A stretch of 64,000 nt of DNA, from NCBI GenBank assembly GCA_023105745.1, contig JALGQZ010000003.1:41617185-41681184 (forward strand), read 5' to 3'. The translations under genes were made by a program, and so were the position numbers. Positions within the stretch are counted from its first letter, which is position 1, and each line of letters starts with the position of its first letter. This document shows positions 46,271-58,522 of the stretch, piece by piece. Source of the DNA: Austropuccinia psidii. Lineage: Eukaryota; Basidiomycota; Pucciniomycetes; Pucciniales; Sphaerophragmiaceae. The notes under the pieces are model-generated. The model was not told where the DNA came from. It ran no database searches and saw only the letters and a list, made by a program, of their open reading frames with translations.

Positions 46271-48078
46271 TGGAAGGTGTGGATATGAAACTTTGATTAA
46301 AAATCAAGTACTTTTCCTGTCCTCAAAATCTGTATAAGGTAAAAATCAATTAAAAATAGTAAGGAATATTATTTTTAAGAGAAAACACGCCAATTTTATT
46401 GTTTATAACTTTATTAGTATAAAACAACAATTTTATAAAGATTTATTGTTTTACCAACAATAAAAATTTCTTCAAAAATACTCTACAAGAGATATTTAAG
46501 GCTACAAAATAAATTTCTTCAAGATCAATTTCAATTGGAATTAATTGAGAAAAGAACTGCAAGCAATTAATTAAAGAACAAAGTCTTTAAGAAGAATATT
46601 AAAGAGAAAACATGCCCAAAAGTGACCAGAGTGAATTTGGAAACAAAGTGACAAAGTTTACAGTGAGGAAAGATGCTTTAATTCACTTTTGGGGAGTTCA
46701 GGGGTAAAAATGATTATAAGAGTTACAAACAATGATTATAATCATTTTTTCACGTGGTTGAAAGGATTAAAATGATTTAAAAAAAGGTGTTTGGAAACTT
46801 TTATTGATTGTTTTGACAATGTTTAAACTAATTATAAAAGGAACAGATTCTAACATGAAGAGAAAAGTGGGGCAAAGAAGACATTCTTTTATAGCCATCA
46901 ATTTTCTTACTCCAAAAGTAAAATTTACTCTTGTCAGTCGTGGAAAACAGTCTGACAACAGAAAAGCCAATTATGGCATCATTGACCCCTGATTTGGACC
47001 AAAAAGGGCTGGTTTAAGCCATTTTTAGCCATTTTGGACCCTTAAATCAGCCATTACTATAGAAATACCTGATCTAGAGCCTTCAAAACACGTCAGAATG
47101 TGTGTAAAAGAGGTACAAACCAATTAAAACTGTTTTTACTATGATGGGTTTATCTTAAGGGTAGTTTTACCCTCTTGGCAACAGCTAAAACTACCCCAGT
47201 TGGTATCAAAACCTCATCATCAATTGAGTCCACAGACCCTGTAACTCAATTCCAGGCCAAAAGTGATGACCTTTTGCGTGAATTTCGACATCCCACACCT
47301 GTCAGCAAGGAGTTTGGGGGTCTAGCTCCCCTCTAGAGCTGGAGTTCCTTTCCCCCCCCCAATTTATTTTTCCTTTAATTCCTCATCATGTATTATACTT
47401 ATAATTTACCTATATAATTCAATTGAATTGTACAGTACAATACAGTAATAGTTGATACCTCATATGTAAATCAAATCTCACTTATGTAATACACACGCAC
47501 ATTTTGACATTTCAATTGAATTCAATTGAAAATACTTCAATTCCTCATAACTTGTAAACTAAACACAACACCTAAATTTTAACACAGAAATTGATGGTTA
47601 ACACCACATGTGGTGTGAATTAAATTAAAGTTTTGAGGATTTTCAACTTTTGTATTGAAAATACTAAAAACTTAATTTAAGCTTATTTAGAGTTGAGTTA
47701 CAAGAATTTCACTCAGAGGTGACCCCACCTGATTTTTATGAGGAATCCAATGGTGAAATAATTTTCATATGTTTATTTATGGGATAAAAATTATAATAAC
47801 TCTTCTTTAACTTTTTTCCAAATTTATCTATTTATTTACAATTTTGTTAAAATTTCATTTTTAATAATTTTTTCAAGTATAAATGTAATTTTATAATTCC
47901 AAAATTTAATGTAATTTTATTTTTAAATTGTAATTAAATTTTTTATGTTGAATATAATCTTATATTTATATTTTGATTTTTATTTTAATAATATTAATAA
48001 ATTTATTTTGTTTATATTCATATGTTAATTTTGTATTTGTGGTCTTTTGGGTATATGAAATTACCTCTAAGGCTCACA
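46271..48078 (-). repeat. 3' LTR of element E (1808 bp)
   Basis: Plus-strand reading starts TGGAAGGTGTGG and ends AAGGCTCACA. It is AT-rich, with a perfect 22-bp palindrome at 47510-47531. Confidence 0.9.
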
Positions 48079-48101
48079 TTCCCTCCCCCTAAAAAAGAAT
48101 A

Positions 48102-48849
48102 TTACCTTGTAATATTGGTGTTTCTAGTGTGTCTGAATCTCCTGAGGAGTTTGGTAGCTTCTGGTATATCTTTTTCTTCTAACCATTCATCTTCACAAGT
48201 TGGGTCACTGTACCTAACAAGGTCTTCCCTCACTTTCTTGGTTCTTAATTTCCTTTCTTTAAGAACTTTGGTAATTTTCTTAGTACCAGATGTCTCAATA
48301 AGAGGTATAACTTGGGGAATCTTATTCCTCAAGGGAAATTTCTCAGCATCACTAGATCTATATGGCTTTATCAAGCTCACTGGAAATGTAGGATGCTTAT
48401 TTCTAAGTTCTTCAGATAACTCTACTTCAACAGCATTTTCTCCATGGAGGGCCTTAATCACAAAAGGTCCTGCAAAGGAGTCTTTCAACTTTTTACATCC
48501 TTTGATGTTATTGAAGTTAGTGGTGGATACAAGAACTAGGTCCCCCACTTTGAAATCTGGAGTTGCATGTGATTTATCCCATTTGTCTTTAGCATATGCA
48601 AAAGAGTCCTCCATGCACCTTACTGCATGCTTTCTAGCTTTGTCTAGCATTCCCTTGAAGCTATCAGCTGTGGGATGTATTTCAATTAAGTCCTTCCTGA
48701 AGGAATCTTGGGGTAACTTGGTGTTCCATCCTTTTTCTAGAATAGCAGGAGTCTGATTGGTACTGGCATGGATTGATGTTTTGTATGCTAATTCCAGTGC
48801 TGGAAACAGAGTACACCAATCATGGGTAAATCCATCACAATCTTTTAAT
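48102..48849 (-). pseudogene. Element E integrase C-terminus and chromodomain-like tail
   Basis: Read on the minus strand: SFAYAKDKWDKSHATPDFKVGDLVLVST, KKLKDSFAGPFVI and HPTFPVSLIKPY, then the tail TKKVREDLVRYSDPTCEDEWLEEKDIP, a degenerate chromodomain like that of element A. The upstream join to the integrase core needs a frameshift near 48870. Confidence 0.85.
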
Positions 48850-49413
48850 TCAAGGCATATGCAAAAATCTTCTCACTATTTCCTCTAAGGTTTGGATCAT
48901 CCTTTCAGCCAGGCCATCAGTTTGTGGGTGGTAGGCTGTAGAGAAAGACAGTTTAGTGCCAAATAATTGGTGAAGATTTGTCCATAGTGCTGAGGTGAAT
49001 TTGGGATCCCTATTACTAATGATATTTGTAAATATCCCAGTCCATGACACTACTCTATTCCATATCAGAAGAGCTGTATCCATGGCTGTATCATCTTTGT
49101 GACATGGTAAAAAGATTGGAGTTTTACTGAATCTGTTCAAAATTACTAAGCAAGCATTATAGCTTCTGTCAGCTCCTGGTGGTAGGCCAGGTACCCAATC
49201 CATATGGACAATTTCCCAAGGTCTGTTTGGTTCTTGGATTTTTATCATATTTCCAAGTCTCTTGCCATTGGATTTATTTGCCTTTTGGCATCTGTCACAG
49301 GTTTCGCAATACTCTGCAACATCTTTCTGCCACATTGTCCACCATATGCAGGTCTTTACTTTCTCTCTTGTTCTGTCTTCAGATAGATGTCCTGAAAAGG
49401 GACTATCATGGCA
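48850..49413 (-). pseudogene. Element E integrase core, second catalytic Asp lost
   Basis: The frame opens after a TAA (49414-49416) that replaces the Glu of ECHD in relatives. Zinc ligands are present (CHDSPFSGHLSEDRT, CETCDRCQKAN). The first Asp is in VHMDWVPGLP and the Glu region is [13 protein letters not shown], but the second site reads IISNRDPKF where A and D have ISDRD or ISDKD: Asp to Asn (GAT to AAT). Integration activity from this copy is therefore unlikely. Confidence 0.85.
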
Positions 49414-51699
49414 TTATTTCAGTACAAGATTGATTAATGACCTGTCTACAACTGTCATGACACATTTGTGCTTGGCTCTGTGGTAAATTATACCATTCAG
49501 TAGGTGAAATCTTCCTTCATCATAAGATTTTCTCCATAATTCATCCAAGGCATGTATTAGAGAGTTTTCTTTACAGTCTTTGTTAAGTAATTGGAATAAG
49601 ATGCTACAATTCTTATCTTGAGTGTAACTACTTCTGACTTCTTCAAAGAAGGTGGTGTTTAAGTCTGTAACACTTATTCCTTCTATTGGAATTTGTGGTG
49701 AAGCTTCTTCTGGCACATAGGCAGGATTATCAATATTATTTGGTAATGGACATCTGCTTAGTCCATCTGAGTTCTTATTAATATTCCCATACTTATGAAC
49801 AATAGTCATATTGCCTCTGTATTCTTGTATGGCTGTTTGCCATCTGAGCATATGTCTGTTGGGTGTTTTCATGTTTAAAAGTGATTTGACAGCTGTACAA
49901 TCTGTTATCACCTCAAAAACACATCCCTCTAAGAAGTAATTCAATTTCTCCAAGGCCCAGAAAAGGCATAGACATTCCATCTGACTTGCTCCATATCTGG
50001 ATTCAGTTGGTTTGATTTGCCAGGATATGAAACATATGGGTCCTTCTACAGGTTTATCATTTATGATCAGTACTTGGTGAAGTGCAGAACCTAGTCCATC
50101 CCCTGATGCATCAATATACAGTTTGAAAGGCAATTTTAAGTCTGGCATCAGTAAGAGTGGAGCAGTGGTCAATGCTTCTCTTAGAGACTCAAAAGCTTTG
50201 ACTCTGTCAACAGTCATTTCAAATACTGTATGTTTGTCACACAACTTATAAAGTGGTCTTGCTATGGATGCAAAATCTTTAATGTGTTGCCTGTGATATC
50301 CTGCAAAACCTAAGAATGACTGAATTTCCTTCTTGTTCTGAGGCATGGGTTTTAACAATACTGCAGCAACTTTGTTTTTTTCAATTCCAAGGGATAAACC
50401 AGATACAACATGTCCTAGTGCCTTAAGTTCTTTAAATCCACAATGGCATTTCTTCAAGGAGATTTTCATGTTGACTGATTGAATTTTTGTCAAATCTCTG
50501 GACAATCTGTACATGTTCTCCTCCCAAGTCTTGGAACAGACAATAATGTCATCAATGTAAATGATTAACCATCCCTCTGAGAGTTCTTCAGGGAAGATGT
50601 CATTCATCATTCTTTGGAAGTGTGAAGGTGCATTTTTGATACCAAAGGGCATCCTCAAGTATTCATACACTCCACAATGAACAATAATTCTCAGGTATCT
50701 TCTTGCTCTTGGTGTCACCACATTTTGATGGAATCCTTTAAGGGCATCCATAGTGGTTATATACACTGCCTGAGATATTTCAGTAAGGGCAATTTGGATT
50801 TTTGGTATTGGGTATCTGTCTGGAACAGTGTAAGTGTTCAGAGCTTTAAAGTCCCCAACCATTCTGGATTTTCCATTATGCCACGCCACTATGACTGGTG
50901 TAGTTATTTCTACTTCCTCATTGTGGCCTACTTTTCTTATTACACCAAGGTCTAGAAGTTCTTTGATATGAATTTCTAGAGCTTCTCTTGATTTTGGACT
51001 TGCTGGATATGCAGGTCTTCTTAAGAGTGGTGGATAAGGTCTCTCAACGTTAAGAATGGTGTCAATTTCATGACCAATAATTGGTCCTAGAGGTTCTTTG
51101 TCTGAAGCAAATGCTCCTCGGTGGTCATACAAAAGGGAAGAAAGTTCATTTTCTTGTTTATCAGTCAGATGAAGGCTTATTTCAGCCTCATTTAACTGTT
51201 CAGACTTGAATTTGTCTAACTCTAAGCTGACTGGTGATACTTTGTTTACTGTAATTTGTCTTTCAAATGATAAAAAGGCAATTTTTTGGCGCTTATTGTC
51301 TCCAATAGTAAAGTACCTGTCTTTGTTATTATGTAAATCTATCCCATACATGATTAAATAGTCATTTCCTAATATAAACTGGGTACTAGAGCAATTTTCC
51401 ATAACAACAAATTCAACTGTGATTCTTAAATTCCCATTTATGTGTGGGAATATGACATTGGTCTCAAAGATTTCTAATGCTTTCATTGGGTTACTTGCAC
51501 TGTTGAATTTTATACCATCAGTTGGTAGCAATTGGTCTTCAAAACTTGGTACACAATTCTTAAGAAAAGATTTTCCAACACAAGAGCAGAAGGCTCCTGG
51601 GTCAAGCAAAAGTTTGGTGGGCTTGTTGTCAATCACCACTTCTGTTATACAGGAGTTAACAGCTGTATAACCTTCCCCTCTGTTTGGTTTTGTTTTCAT
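49414..51699 (-). CDS. Element E protease, reverse transcriptase and RNase H (761 codons open)
   Basis: One long open frame: protease with [17 protein letters not shown] near residues 31-47 (Asp-Pro-Gly in place of the usual Asp-Ser/Thr-Gly), [13 protein letters not shown], then the reverse transcriptase from [15 protein letters not shown] through [23 protein letters not shown] and [12 protein letters not shown] (YIDD intact). A tether follows, then RNase H with [35 protein letters not shown] and [21 protein letters not shown] and NSDGLSRC. Upstream gag joins only through a frameshift: an A run is one base shorter than in element F. It ends at a nonsense codon inside the integrase zinc domain. 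Confidence 0.9.
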   Translation of the reverse strand: MKTKPNRGEGYTAVNSCITEVVIDNKPTKLLLDPGAFCSCVGKSFLKNCVPSFEDQLLPTDGIKFNSASNPMKALEIFETNVIFPHINGNLRITVEFVVMENCSSTQFILGNDYLIMYGIDLHNNKDRYFTIGDNKRQKIAFLSFERQITVNKVSPVSLELDKFKSEQLNEAEISLHLTDKQENELSSLLYDHRGAFASDKEPLGPIIGHEIDTILNVERPYPPLLRRPAYPASPKSREALEIHIKELLDLGVIRKVGHNEEVEITTPVIVAWHNGKSRMVGDFKALNTYTVPDRYPIPKIQIALTEISQAVYITTMDALKGFHQNVVTPRARRYLRIIVHCGVYEYLRMPFGIKNAPSHFQRMMNDIFPEELSEGWLIIYIDDIIVCSKTWEENMYRLSRDLTKIQSVNMKISLKKCHCGFKELKALGHVVSGLSLGIEKNKVAAVLLKPMPQNKKEIQSFLGFAGYHRQHIKDFASIARPLYKLCDKHTVFEMTVDRVKAFESLREALTTAPLLLMPDLKLPFKLYIDASGDGLGSALHQVLIINDKPVEGPICFISWQIKPTESRYGASQMECLCLFWALEKLNYFLEGCVFEVITDCTAVKSLLNMKTPNRHMLRWQTAIQEYRGNMTIVHKYGNINKNSDGLSRCPLPNNIDNPAYVPEEASPQIPIEGISVTDLNTTFFEEVRSSYTQDKNCSILFQLLNKDCKENSLIHALDELWRKSYDEGRFHLLNGIIYHRAKHKCVMTVVDRSLINLVLK

Positions 51700-52313
51700 A
51701 AGTTGTGCATCTTGAATTTTGATAAACCAAGTTGACCATTGCTCAATTGTGGCAAGTGGGAATAAGATTCCATGATGTCAAAAGTGGCATTGATATTTTC
51801 TATATCTTTTGAAGATTCAGAAAATATGGATGACTTATCATGTGAATTGTCTTCAATTATGTCTTCTTTTTTAACATCTGGTTCCTTTTCAATGGCAATT
51901 TCATTGATTTTCCCCCTTTTTGGACATGTATTGGCTAAATGGGTGGTTTCTTGGCAAATATGGCATTTTCTGACTGTATCTGCAGATTTATACTTAATAT
52001 TACTAGAATTTTCTTTGGGGTTTTTGTCCACAGAATCTTTCCAAGGTGTATTAACCATTGTTTTGAGATTCACCCTACTAGAAGCAATTTTGGTTCTGGT
52101 GGTTACTTCCTCTAATATATTAATAATATACTCTGCTGAAGATTGTTCAGTAGTCCTGCTTTTGACAGCATGCTCTAAGTCACCTCCACATTGTCTCAGA
52201 ATTTTTCTATGGATCATAAATTCTGACATGTCAGGATATAATGCTGTTAATCTGTCCTTTTGTTCCCAAAACCATGGTAAAGCTTTGTCTTTATCAGCAT
52301 TAAATTTGGCAGA
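51696..52313 (-). pseudogene. Element E gag C-terminal part with zinc knuckle
   Basis: It continues the 52314-54023 frame after a TAA and reads MSEFMIHRKILRQCGGDLEHAV, then the CCHC box CHICQETTHLANTC with all four ligands, and an acidic linker. It ends SKFKMHNL followed by a stop that overlaps the protease frame by four bases; element F has one more A here and reads through [12 protein letters not shown]. Confidence 0.85.
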
Positions 52314-54023
52314 TTAAAAGTCTGTTTCAACTTTAAACATCCAAGCATCATTTGCCCATTTGTTGATGATTTGGGTTTTCCACCAAGTCCAACTCTGGTG
52401 TCCATGTCCTTGTCTTATTTTGATGTACCATCTGTGAGCTGATCTGGTAAACAAGGTGTTAAACCTGGCTGTTACCAATCTGTCTGGTAATTCAAAATCC
52501 TCTTTGATAATGTCAATACCTCTAATGAATTCCATATGGTCATACTCTCCTTCACCACTGAAGTGAGGCAATTCTTTAAGTTTTGGAACTTCTTTCAAGA
52601 GTGCTTGGCGCATTGATGGTTCCAAGTTATGAAAAGGAGTGGACAATTCATTTTTTAATTGTGAATTATCAGGATCCAATACTTGTGGATTTGGAATTCT
52701 TGTGCCCTCATTTTGATTTAGAGGTGTAGACATTCTTGGTAAGGTGTTCAGTATTTGTTCAATGTCATTCATTTTACTGTTGCTACACCTTTGGGAATTT
52801 CTGTATTCATGTTGGAAGCTTTGTATTAAATTTATTACTTCAATTTTATACATGTCTTCTTTATGTGTCAGTTCTTGCCATACCACTGTCTGTCTTGTAT
52901 TATAAGCAGTGACTTGATTCAATTTCATTGATAATTTTGATACTTCTTCTTGTGAAGCATCAAAACACTTTTTCAAGGAAATGGCATATGTCTTTGCTTC
53001 AGTAAATAAATTTGAAATGTCATCAAGGACTTTCTTGTTTTCTGTTTTGATAATATTTATGGCTTGTTTAATTCTTGTTTCAATTATGTCATCAATATTG
53101 AACTTAGAATATTGATCTGTTAATTCTTTAATAATGGAAGATTGTTCATTTGTTTTATTGCCAAAAGAATTATCATTATTGGAAATTATAATTGTTCTTA
53201 AAACTTTTTCAAAACACATAAGTGTTTCATTAATTTGGCACAGACTCAGGTTGTTTGTTTTGATGTTGTTACAAATGGTTTCATTTTTATCAGAAAGATG
53301 TTTTTTCACGTCATTTATAGCATCATGCAATTCTGGGATGGAATCAAATATATCAGAAATCATTTCTGGAATCTTAATCTGGCTTCCTCCTTCTTCTGTA
53401 ATTCCATCATGGTTCTGGCCATCTAAAATACATCTTCCATGGCATCCTGCTGAATCTGTGGAATTCTGTATCCTTGGCTGTAAGGCTTTGGGGCTGGTGC
53501 CTTCCCTTTGCCCTTGTTTGGAACTTGTGCCTGCTTTTTCACGTTGGAATTGCTGCTGCTGGCCACTGGGGCTGTTTTTGGAACTTGCTTTGGTGGTGGA
53601 GGGTTGCTTTTCCTCCATTCTAGCATCAAAAGCATCATGTTTTTCTTCTCCATCAATGGATGCCATCCATTTAGCAATTTCAAAGTGTTGGGATGGCCCA
53701 GGAATTTTCTCACAGTTAGGTAAGAATTCATGCAATTCTTCCACAGGTCTGCAAGGATCTGGTACTCCTTGAATTGAATTGCATTGTTGTATGCACTGTG
53801 GCTGGATTTGTATATGTCCACAGATGCTTGTTGTGGCGGTGTCAGCTCTTTTTGAAGGTAAAATGGTATTATCAGTTTCAGAATGACCCATTTTAGTTGT
53901 TTGGAAGTCATCAACTGACCCTTTTCCTTCTGTACCTGATTGGCCTCTGCCATAATCACGTCTATTACCTTTTGGGGAGCTGCTTGAGGGGTTGAAGCTG
54001 GCTCCTGACCTGGTTGAAGGCAT
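52314..54023 (-). pseudogene. Element E gag N-terminal part (569 codons open)
   Basis: ATG at 54023 opens MPSTRSGASFNPSSS. The segment PGPSQHFEIAKWMASIDG leads into a Gln/Ser-rich stretch, a long helical region (DVKKHLSDKNETICNNIK, FEKVLRTIIISNNDNSFG, DIIETRIKQAINIIKTENKK) and the capsid-like ELPHFSGEGEYDHMEFIRG and RSAHRWYIKIRQGHGHQSW. It ends at a TAA where element F has a Glu codon. A second frame is also open at 53423-53959. Confidence 0.85.
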
Positions 54024-54496
54024 AATTATGGTTAGAAAGGCTTAAAATAGTATTTTTATGTCAAAAAACTTACTATTGGCCAAATTCTTAGCTTTCTGAA
54101 GGGTATTACTTATGTCCAAGTTAATCAATCCAGAAGATATTGGTTCAGGTTGGTTATTTTGAGTCACAATAACAGTACTATTATGTTCTGAATTAATAGT
54201 ACTGGCAGGAATAATGGTGGTGACTGTTGAGGCTGTTTCAATGTTTTCTTGTCTTACCACATTTTCAGAAACTAAAATTAATGAAAGAGCCAATTGATTA
54301 AGTAAAAAAAAGGTTATTTCAAAAAAGAAATAAAAATATAAGCCTCACTTATAATATGAAAAAAAATTATTTTTTATTGATTTTTTGAATTATAAGTATT
54401 TTTTATATGTTTTTGAATTTTTCAATATAAGAAAAAAGATTTAAAAAGAGTAAAAAAAATATGTCACAGGTAAAATATCACGGCTGGGCCTCCAAA
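54024..54496 (-). promoter_or_regulatory. Element E leader with primer site and upstream ORF
   Basis: The primer site TGGAGGCCCAGC (minus strand) lies at 54494-54483. An 83-codon upstream ORF (54293-54042) ends 19 bases before the gag ATG. A GTAAGT donor within it and a TTTCTAAC...CAACCAG acceptor just inside gag could splice it to the alternative frame. Confidence 0.5.
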
Positions 54497-56322
54497 TGTA
54501 AGGTGTGGATATGAAACTTTGATTAAAAATCAAGTACTTTTCCTGTCCTCAAAATTTGTATAAGGTAAAAATCAATTAAAAATAGTAAGAAATATTATTT
54601 TTAAGAGAAAACACGCCAATTTTATTGTTTCTAACTTTATTAGTATAAAATAATAACTTTATAAAGATTTATTGTTTTACCAACATTAAAAATTTATCCA
54701 AAAATACTCTACAAGAGATATTTAAGGCTACAAAAGAAATTTCTTCAAGAGCAATTTCAATTGGAATTAATTGAGCAAAGAACTGCAAGAAATTAATTAA
54801 AGAACAAAGTCTTTAAAAGGAATATTAAAGAGAAAACACTCCCAAAAGTGACCAGAGTGAATTTGGAAACAAAGTGACAAAGCTAACAGTGATTAAGGAT
54901 GCTTTAATTCACTTATGGGGTGGGTCAAGGGGTAAAAATGATACTAAGAGTTACAAACAATGATTATAATCATTTTTTCACGTGGTTAAAAGGCTTAAAA
55001 TTATTTAAAAAAAAGGTGGTTGGAATCTTTTATTGATTGGTTTAACAATGTTTAAACTAATTATAAAAGGAACAGATTCTAACATGAAGAGAAAAGTGGG
55101 GCAAAGAAGACCTTCTTTTATAGCCATCAATTTTCTTACTCCAAAAGTAAAATTTACTCTTGTCAGTCGTGAAAAACAGTCTGACAACAGAAAAGCCAAT
55201 TATGGCATCATTGACCCCTGATTTAGACCAAAAAGGGCTGGTTTAAGCCATTTTTAGCCATTTTAGACCCTTAAATCAGCCATTACTATAGCAATACCTG
55301 GTCTAGAGCCTTCAAAACACGTCAGAATGTGTGTAAGAGACGTGGAAACCAGTTAAAACTGTTTTTACTATGATGGTTTTAGCTTAAGGGTAGTTTTACC
55401 CTCTTGGCAACAGCTAAAACTACCCCAGTTTGTGTCAAAACCTCATCGTCAATTGAGTCCACAGACCCTGTAACTCAATTCCAGGCCAAAATTGATGACC
55501 TTTTGCGTGAAGTTTGACATCCCATACCTGTCAGCAAGGATTTTGGGGGTCTAGCTCCCCCTTAGAGCTGGAGTTCCTCTTCCCCCCCAAATTTAATCTT
55601 TCCAATTTATTTTTCCTTTAATTCCTCATCATGTATTATACTTATAATTTACATATGTAATTCAATTGAATTGTACAGTACAATACAGTAATAATTGATA
55701 CCTCATATGTAAATCAAAGTTCACTTATGTAATACACGCACACATTTTGACATTTCAATTGAATTCAATTGAAAATAGTTCAATTCCTTATAACTTCTAA
55801 ACTAAATACAAAACCTCAATTTTAACACAAAAATTGATGGTTAACACCACATGTGGTGTAAATTAAATCAAAGTTTTGAGGATTTTCAACTTCTGTATTG
55901 AAAATACTAAAAACTTAATTTAAGCTTATTTAGAGTTGAGTTACAAGAATTTCACTCAGAGGTGACCCACCTGATTTTTTATGAGGAATCCAATGGTGAA
56001 ATAATTTTCATATGTTTATTTATTGGATAAAAATTTATAATAATTTTTATTTAACTTTTTTCCAAATTTATTTATTTTTTTACAATTTTGTTAAAATTTC
56101 ATTTTTACCTATTTTTTCAAGTATAAATGTAATTTTATAATTCCAAAATTTAATGTAATTTTATTTTTAAATTGTAATTTAATCTCTTATTTTGAATATA
56201 ATTTTATATTTATATTTTGATTTTTATTTTAATAATATAAATAAATTTATTTTATTTATATTCATATGTTAATTTTGTATTTGTGGTCTTTTGGGTATAT
56301 GAAATTACCTCTAAGGCTCACA
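54497..56322 (-). repeat. 5' LTR of element E (1826 bp)
   Basis: It is nearly the same as 46271-48078; differences are scattered point changes and short indels. The 22-bp palindrome is at 55753-55774. Confidence 0.9.
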
Positions 56323-58350
56323 GAAGCACCTTTACTCCTCATGCCTGACTGGAATATTACTTTCAAATTGTGCATTGATGCATGTGGAGATGGATTAGGG
56401 GAAGCCCTACATAAAGTCCAAATTATTGATGACAAACCTACAGAGGGACCAGTTTGTTATATCTCAAGACAAATAAAACCTACAGAGGCCAGATATGGTG
56501 CAAGCCAAATAGAGTGCTTATGTTTGGTATGTGCACTTGAGAAATTACACTATTATCTTGATGGCAGTGTTTTTGAAGTGATAACTGACTGTAATGCACT
56601 AAAATCACTCCTTAACATGAAAACTCCCAAAAGACATATGTTGAGATGCCAACTAGCCATTCAAGCATATAGAGGAAACATGACCATAATTCACAAAGCA
56701 GGAAACATTCACAAGAATGCTGATGGACTTAGCAGGTGGGAATTCGCCAACACTCCTGATAACCCAGCTGATGTACCTTTGGAAGCCGAACCACAAATTC
56801 CAATTGAAGGGTTTAACATAACTGATATTGGGACTGAATTATTTGAAGAAGTCAGAGAATCTTATAAGAAAGACAAGAATTTTCATATCTTGACTTCTTT
56901 GTTAGATAAAGACTGCAAAGATACATCTTTAGTGAATGCACTGGGTGTAGTTTGGAAAAATTCCTATTGTGAAGGAAGATCTCACTAGTTTGATGGGATT
57001 TTTTACCACAGAACCAAATATTCTTGTGTAATGAAATTATGCAGCAGATTGCTTATCAATACCATTCATCATGAATGCCATGATAGCATCTACTCTGGGC
57101 ACCTGTCAGAGGACAGAACACTTGAAAAAGTGAAGAACTGTGCATGGTGGCCATCTTGAAGAAAACAGACCATTGAATACTGCAATACCTGTGACAGATG
57201 TCAGAAAGCAAACAGGAGTATAGGCAAGAAATTTGGACTTATGATCCATATTCAAGAACCAAAATTCCCTTGGGAAGTTTTTCACATGGATTGGGTCACA
57301 GCACTTCCTCCAAGTGGTTGCAAAAGTTATAATTCTTTTTTAGTCATTGTAGACTGATATAGCAAAACTCCCATATTCTTACCATGTCATAAAGATGACA
57401 TGGCTATGGATACAGCTCTTCTTCCATGGAGTAGAGTTATCTCTCATATGGGATTATTTAAGAATATCATAAGTGACAAAGATACCAAGTTCAAATATGC
57501 ACTTTGGACCAATCTTCATAGATTGTTTGGGACTAAGTTATCATTCTCTACAGCATACCATCCTCAGACAGATGGACTAGCAGAGAGAATGGTTCAAACT
57601 TTAGAAGACATGATCAGGAGGTTTTGTGCTTATGGGTTAGAATTCAAAGACTCAGATGACTTTACCCATGACTGTTGCAATCTGATACCTGCATTAGAAC
57701 TGGCATATAAGACATCAGTCCATTCTTACACAGGAAAAACTCCTGCTATGTTAGAAAAAGGATGGAATCCAAGACTCCCAGCAGACAAACTGAGGAAAGA
57801 CTTGATTGACATTAATCCTCCAGCTTCCAGCTTCAAGATAATGCTTGATAAAGTAAAACATCATGCAAAACAAAGTATGAATGATGCTTTTGATTATGCA
57901 AAACAGAAGTGGGACAAGATTCATAAAGTACCAGACTTCAAAGTAGGGGACTTAGTTCTAGTTTCAACCGTGAATTTCAATAATATCAAAGGCCCAAAAA
58001 AACTTAAAGATCCTTATGTAGGACCTTTTGTTATTTTTGCCTTACATGGAACCAATGAAGTTCAAGTGGAATTGAGTGGTGAATTGGAAAAGAAACACCC
58101 CACTTTACCAGTCAGCTTGATAAAGCCTTATCAACCAGCTGACAAGGAATTGTTTCCTTTAAGGAACCCAACTCCTTTAACTGTACCACCAGTGGAACAG
58201 AATGAGGACAGAAAGATAAAGAAAGTCATTAAAGAAAGGAGACTTAGGGGTAACAATCAAAGAGAATATCTTGTCAGATATAGAAATCCAGTACATGAAG
58301 ATGAATGGCTGGCAGAATCAAAAATACCTGACTCAGATAAACTCTTATGA
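56323..58350 (+). pseudogene. Element D RNase H, integrase and chromodomain-like tail
   Basis: RNase H continues with [18 protein letters not shown] (ACGD replaces ASGD) and [18 protein letters not shown], with the [12 protein letters not shown] block. Stops fall at 56986, 57158 and 57356, two of them where relatives have Trp or Arg codons. The integrase shows HHECHDSIYSGHLSEDRT, CDRCQKAN, FHMDWVTALP, IISDKDTKFKY and [13 protein letters not shown]: both Asp and the Glu are present. The tail ends EYLVRYRNPVHEDEWLAES. Confidence 0.85.
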
Positions 58351-58522
58351 AGATTTAGACATGAAAAAAGGCCACAAGCCTGAATACGTCTATAAGTGTG
58401 CTTTAAATTACTCTATCTGAGTAATGTGAAGAGTTTGGACAGTGGAAATTAACCCTCTTTGGGTATTTTATTATACCATTGATAAAATTGTAGTACAATT
58501 TTATTTTTTGGTGGGAGGGAAT

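Larger units (their letters stand above)
46271..56322 (-). mobile_element. Element E: complete Ty3/Gypsy LTR retrotransposon (10,052 bp), minus strand
   Basis: Two near-identical LTRs (46271-48078 and 54497-56322) flank gag and pol on the minus strand. TG...CA ends and the 5-bp duplication GAAGC are all present. The primer site TGGAGGCCCAGC lies two bases inside the right LTR, and the polypurine tract TTTTTTAGGGGGAGGGAA abuts the left LTR. It is the youngest retroelement here but still carries several disabling changes. Confidence 0.92.

Noticed and set aside
56266..56322. Start of the element D RNase H frame inside the element E LTR
   Set aside because: The frame is open by chance across the junction; those codons belong to the LTR, and the real upstream part is at 46270 and to the left.
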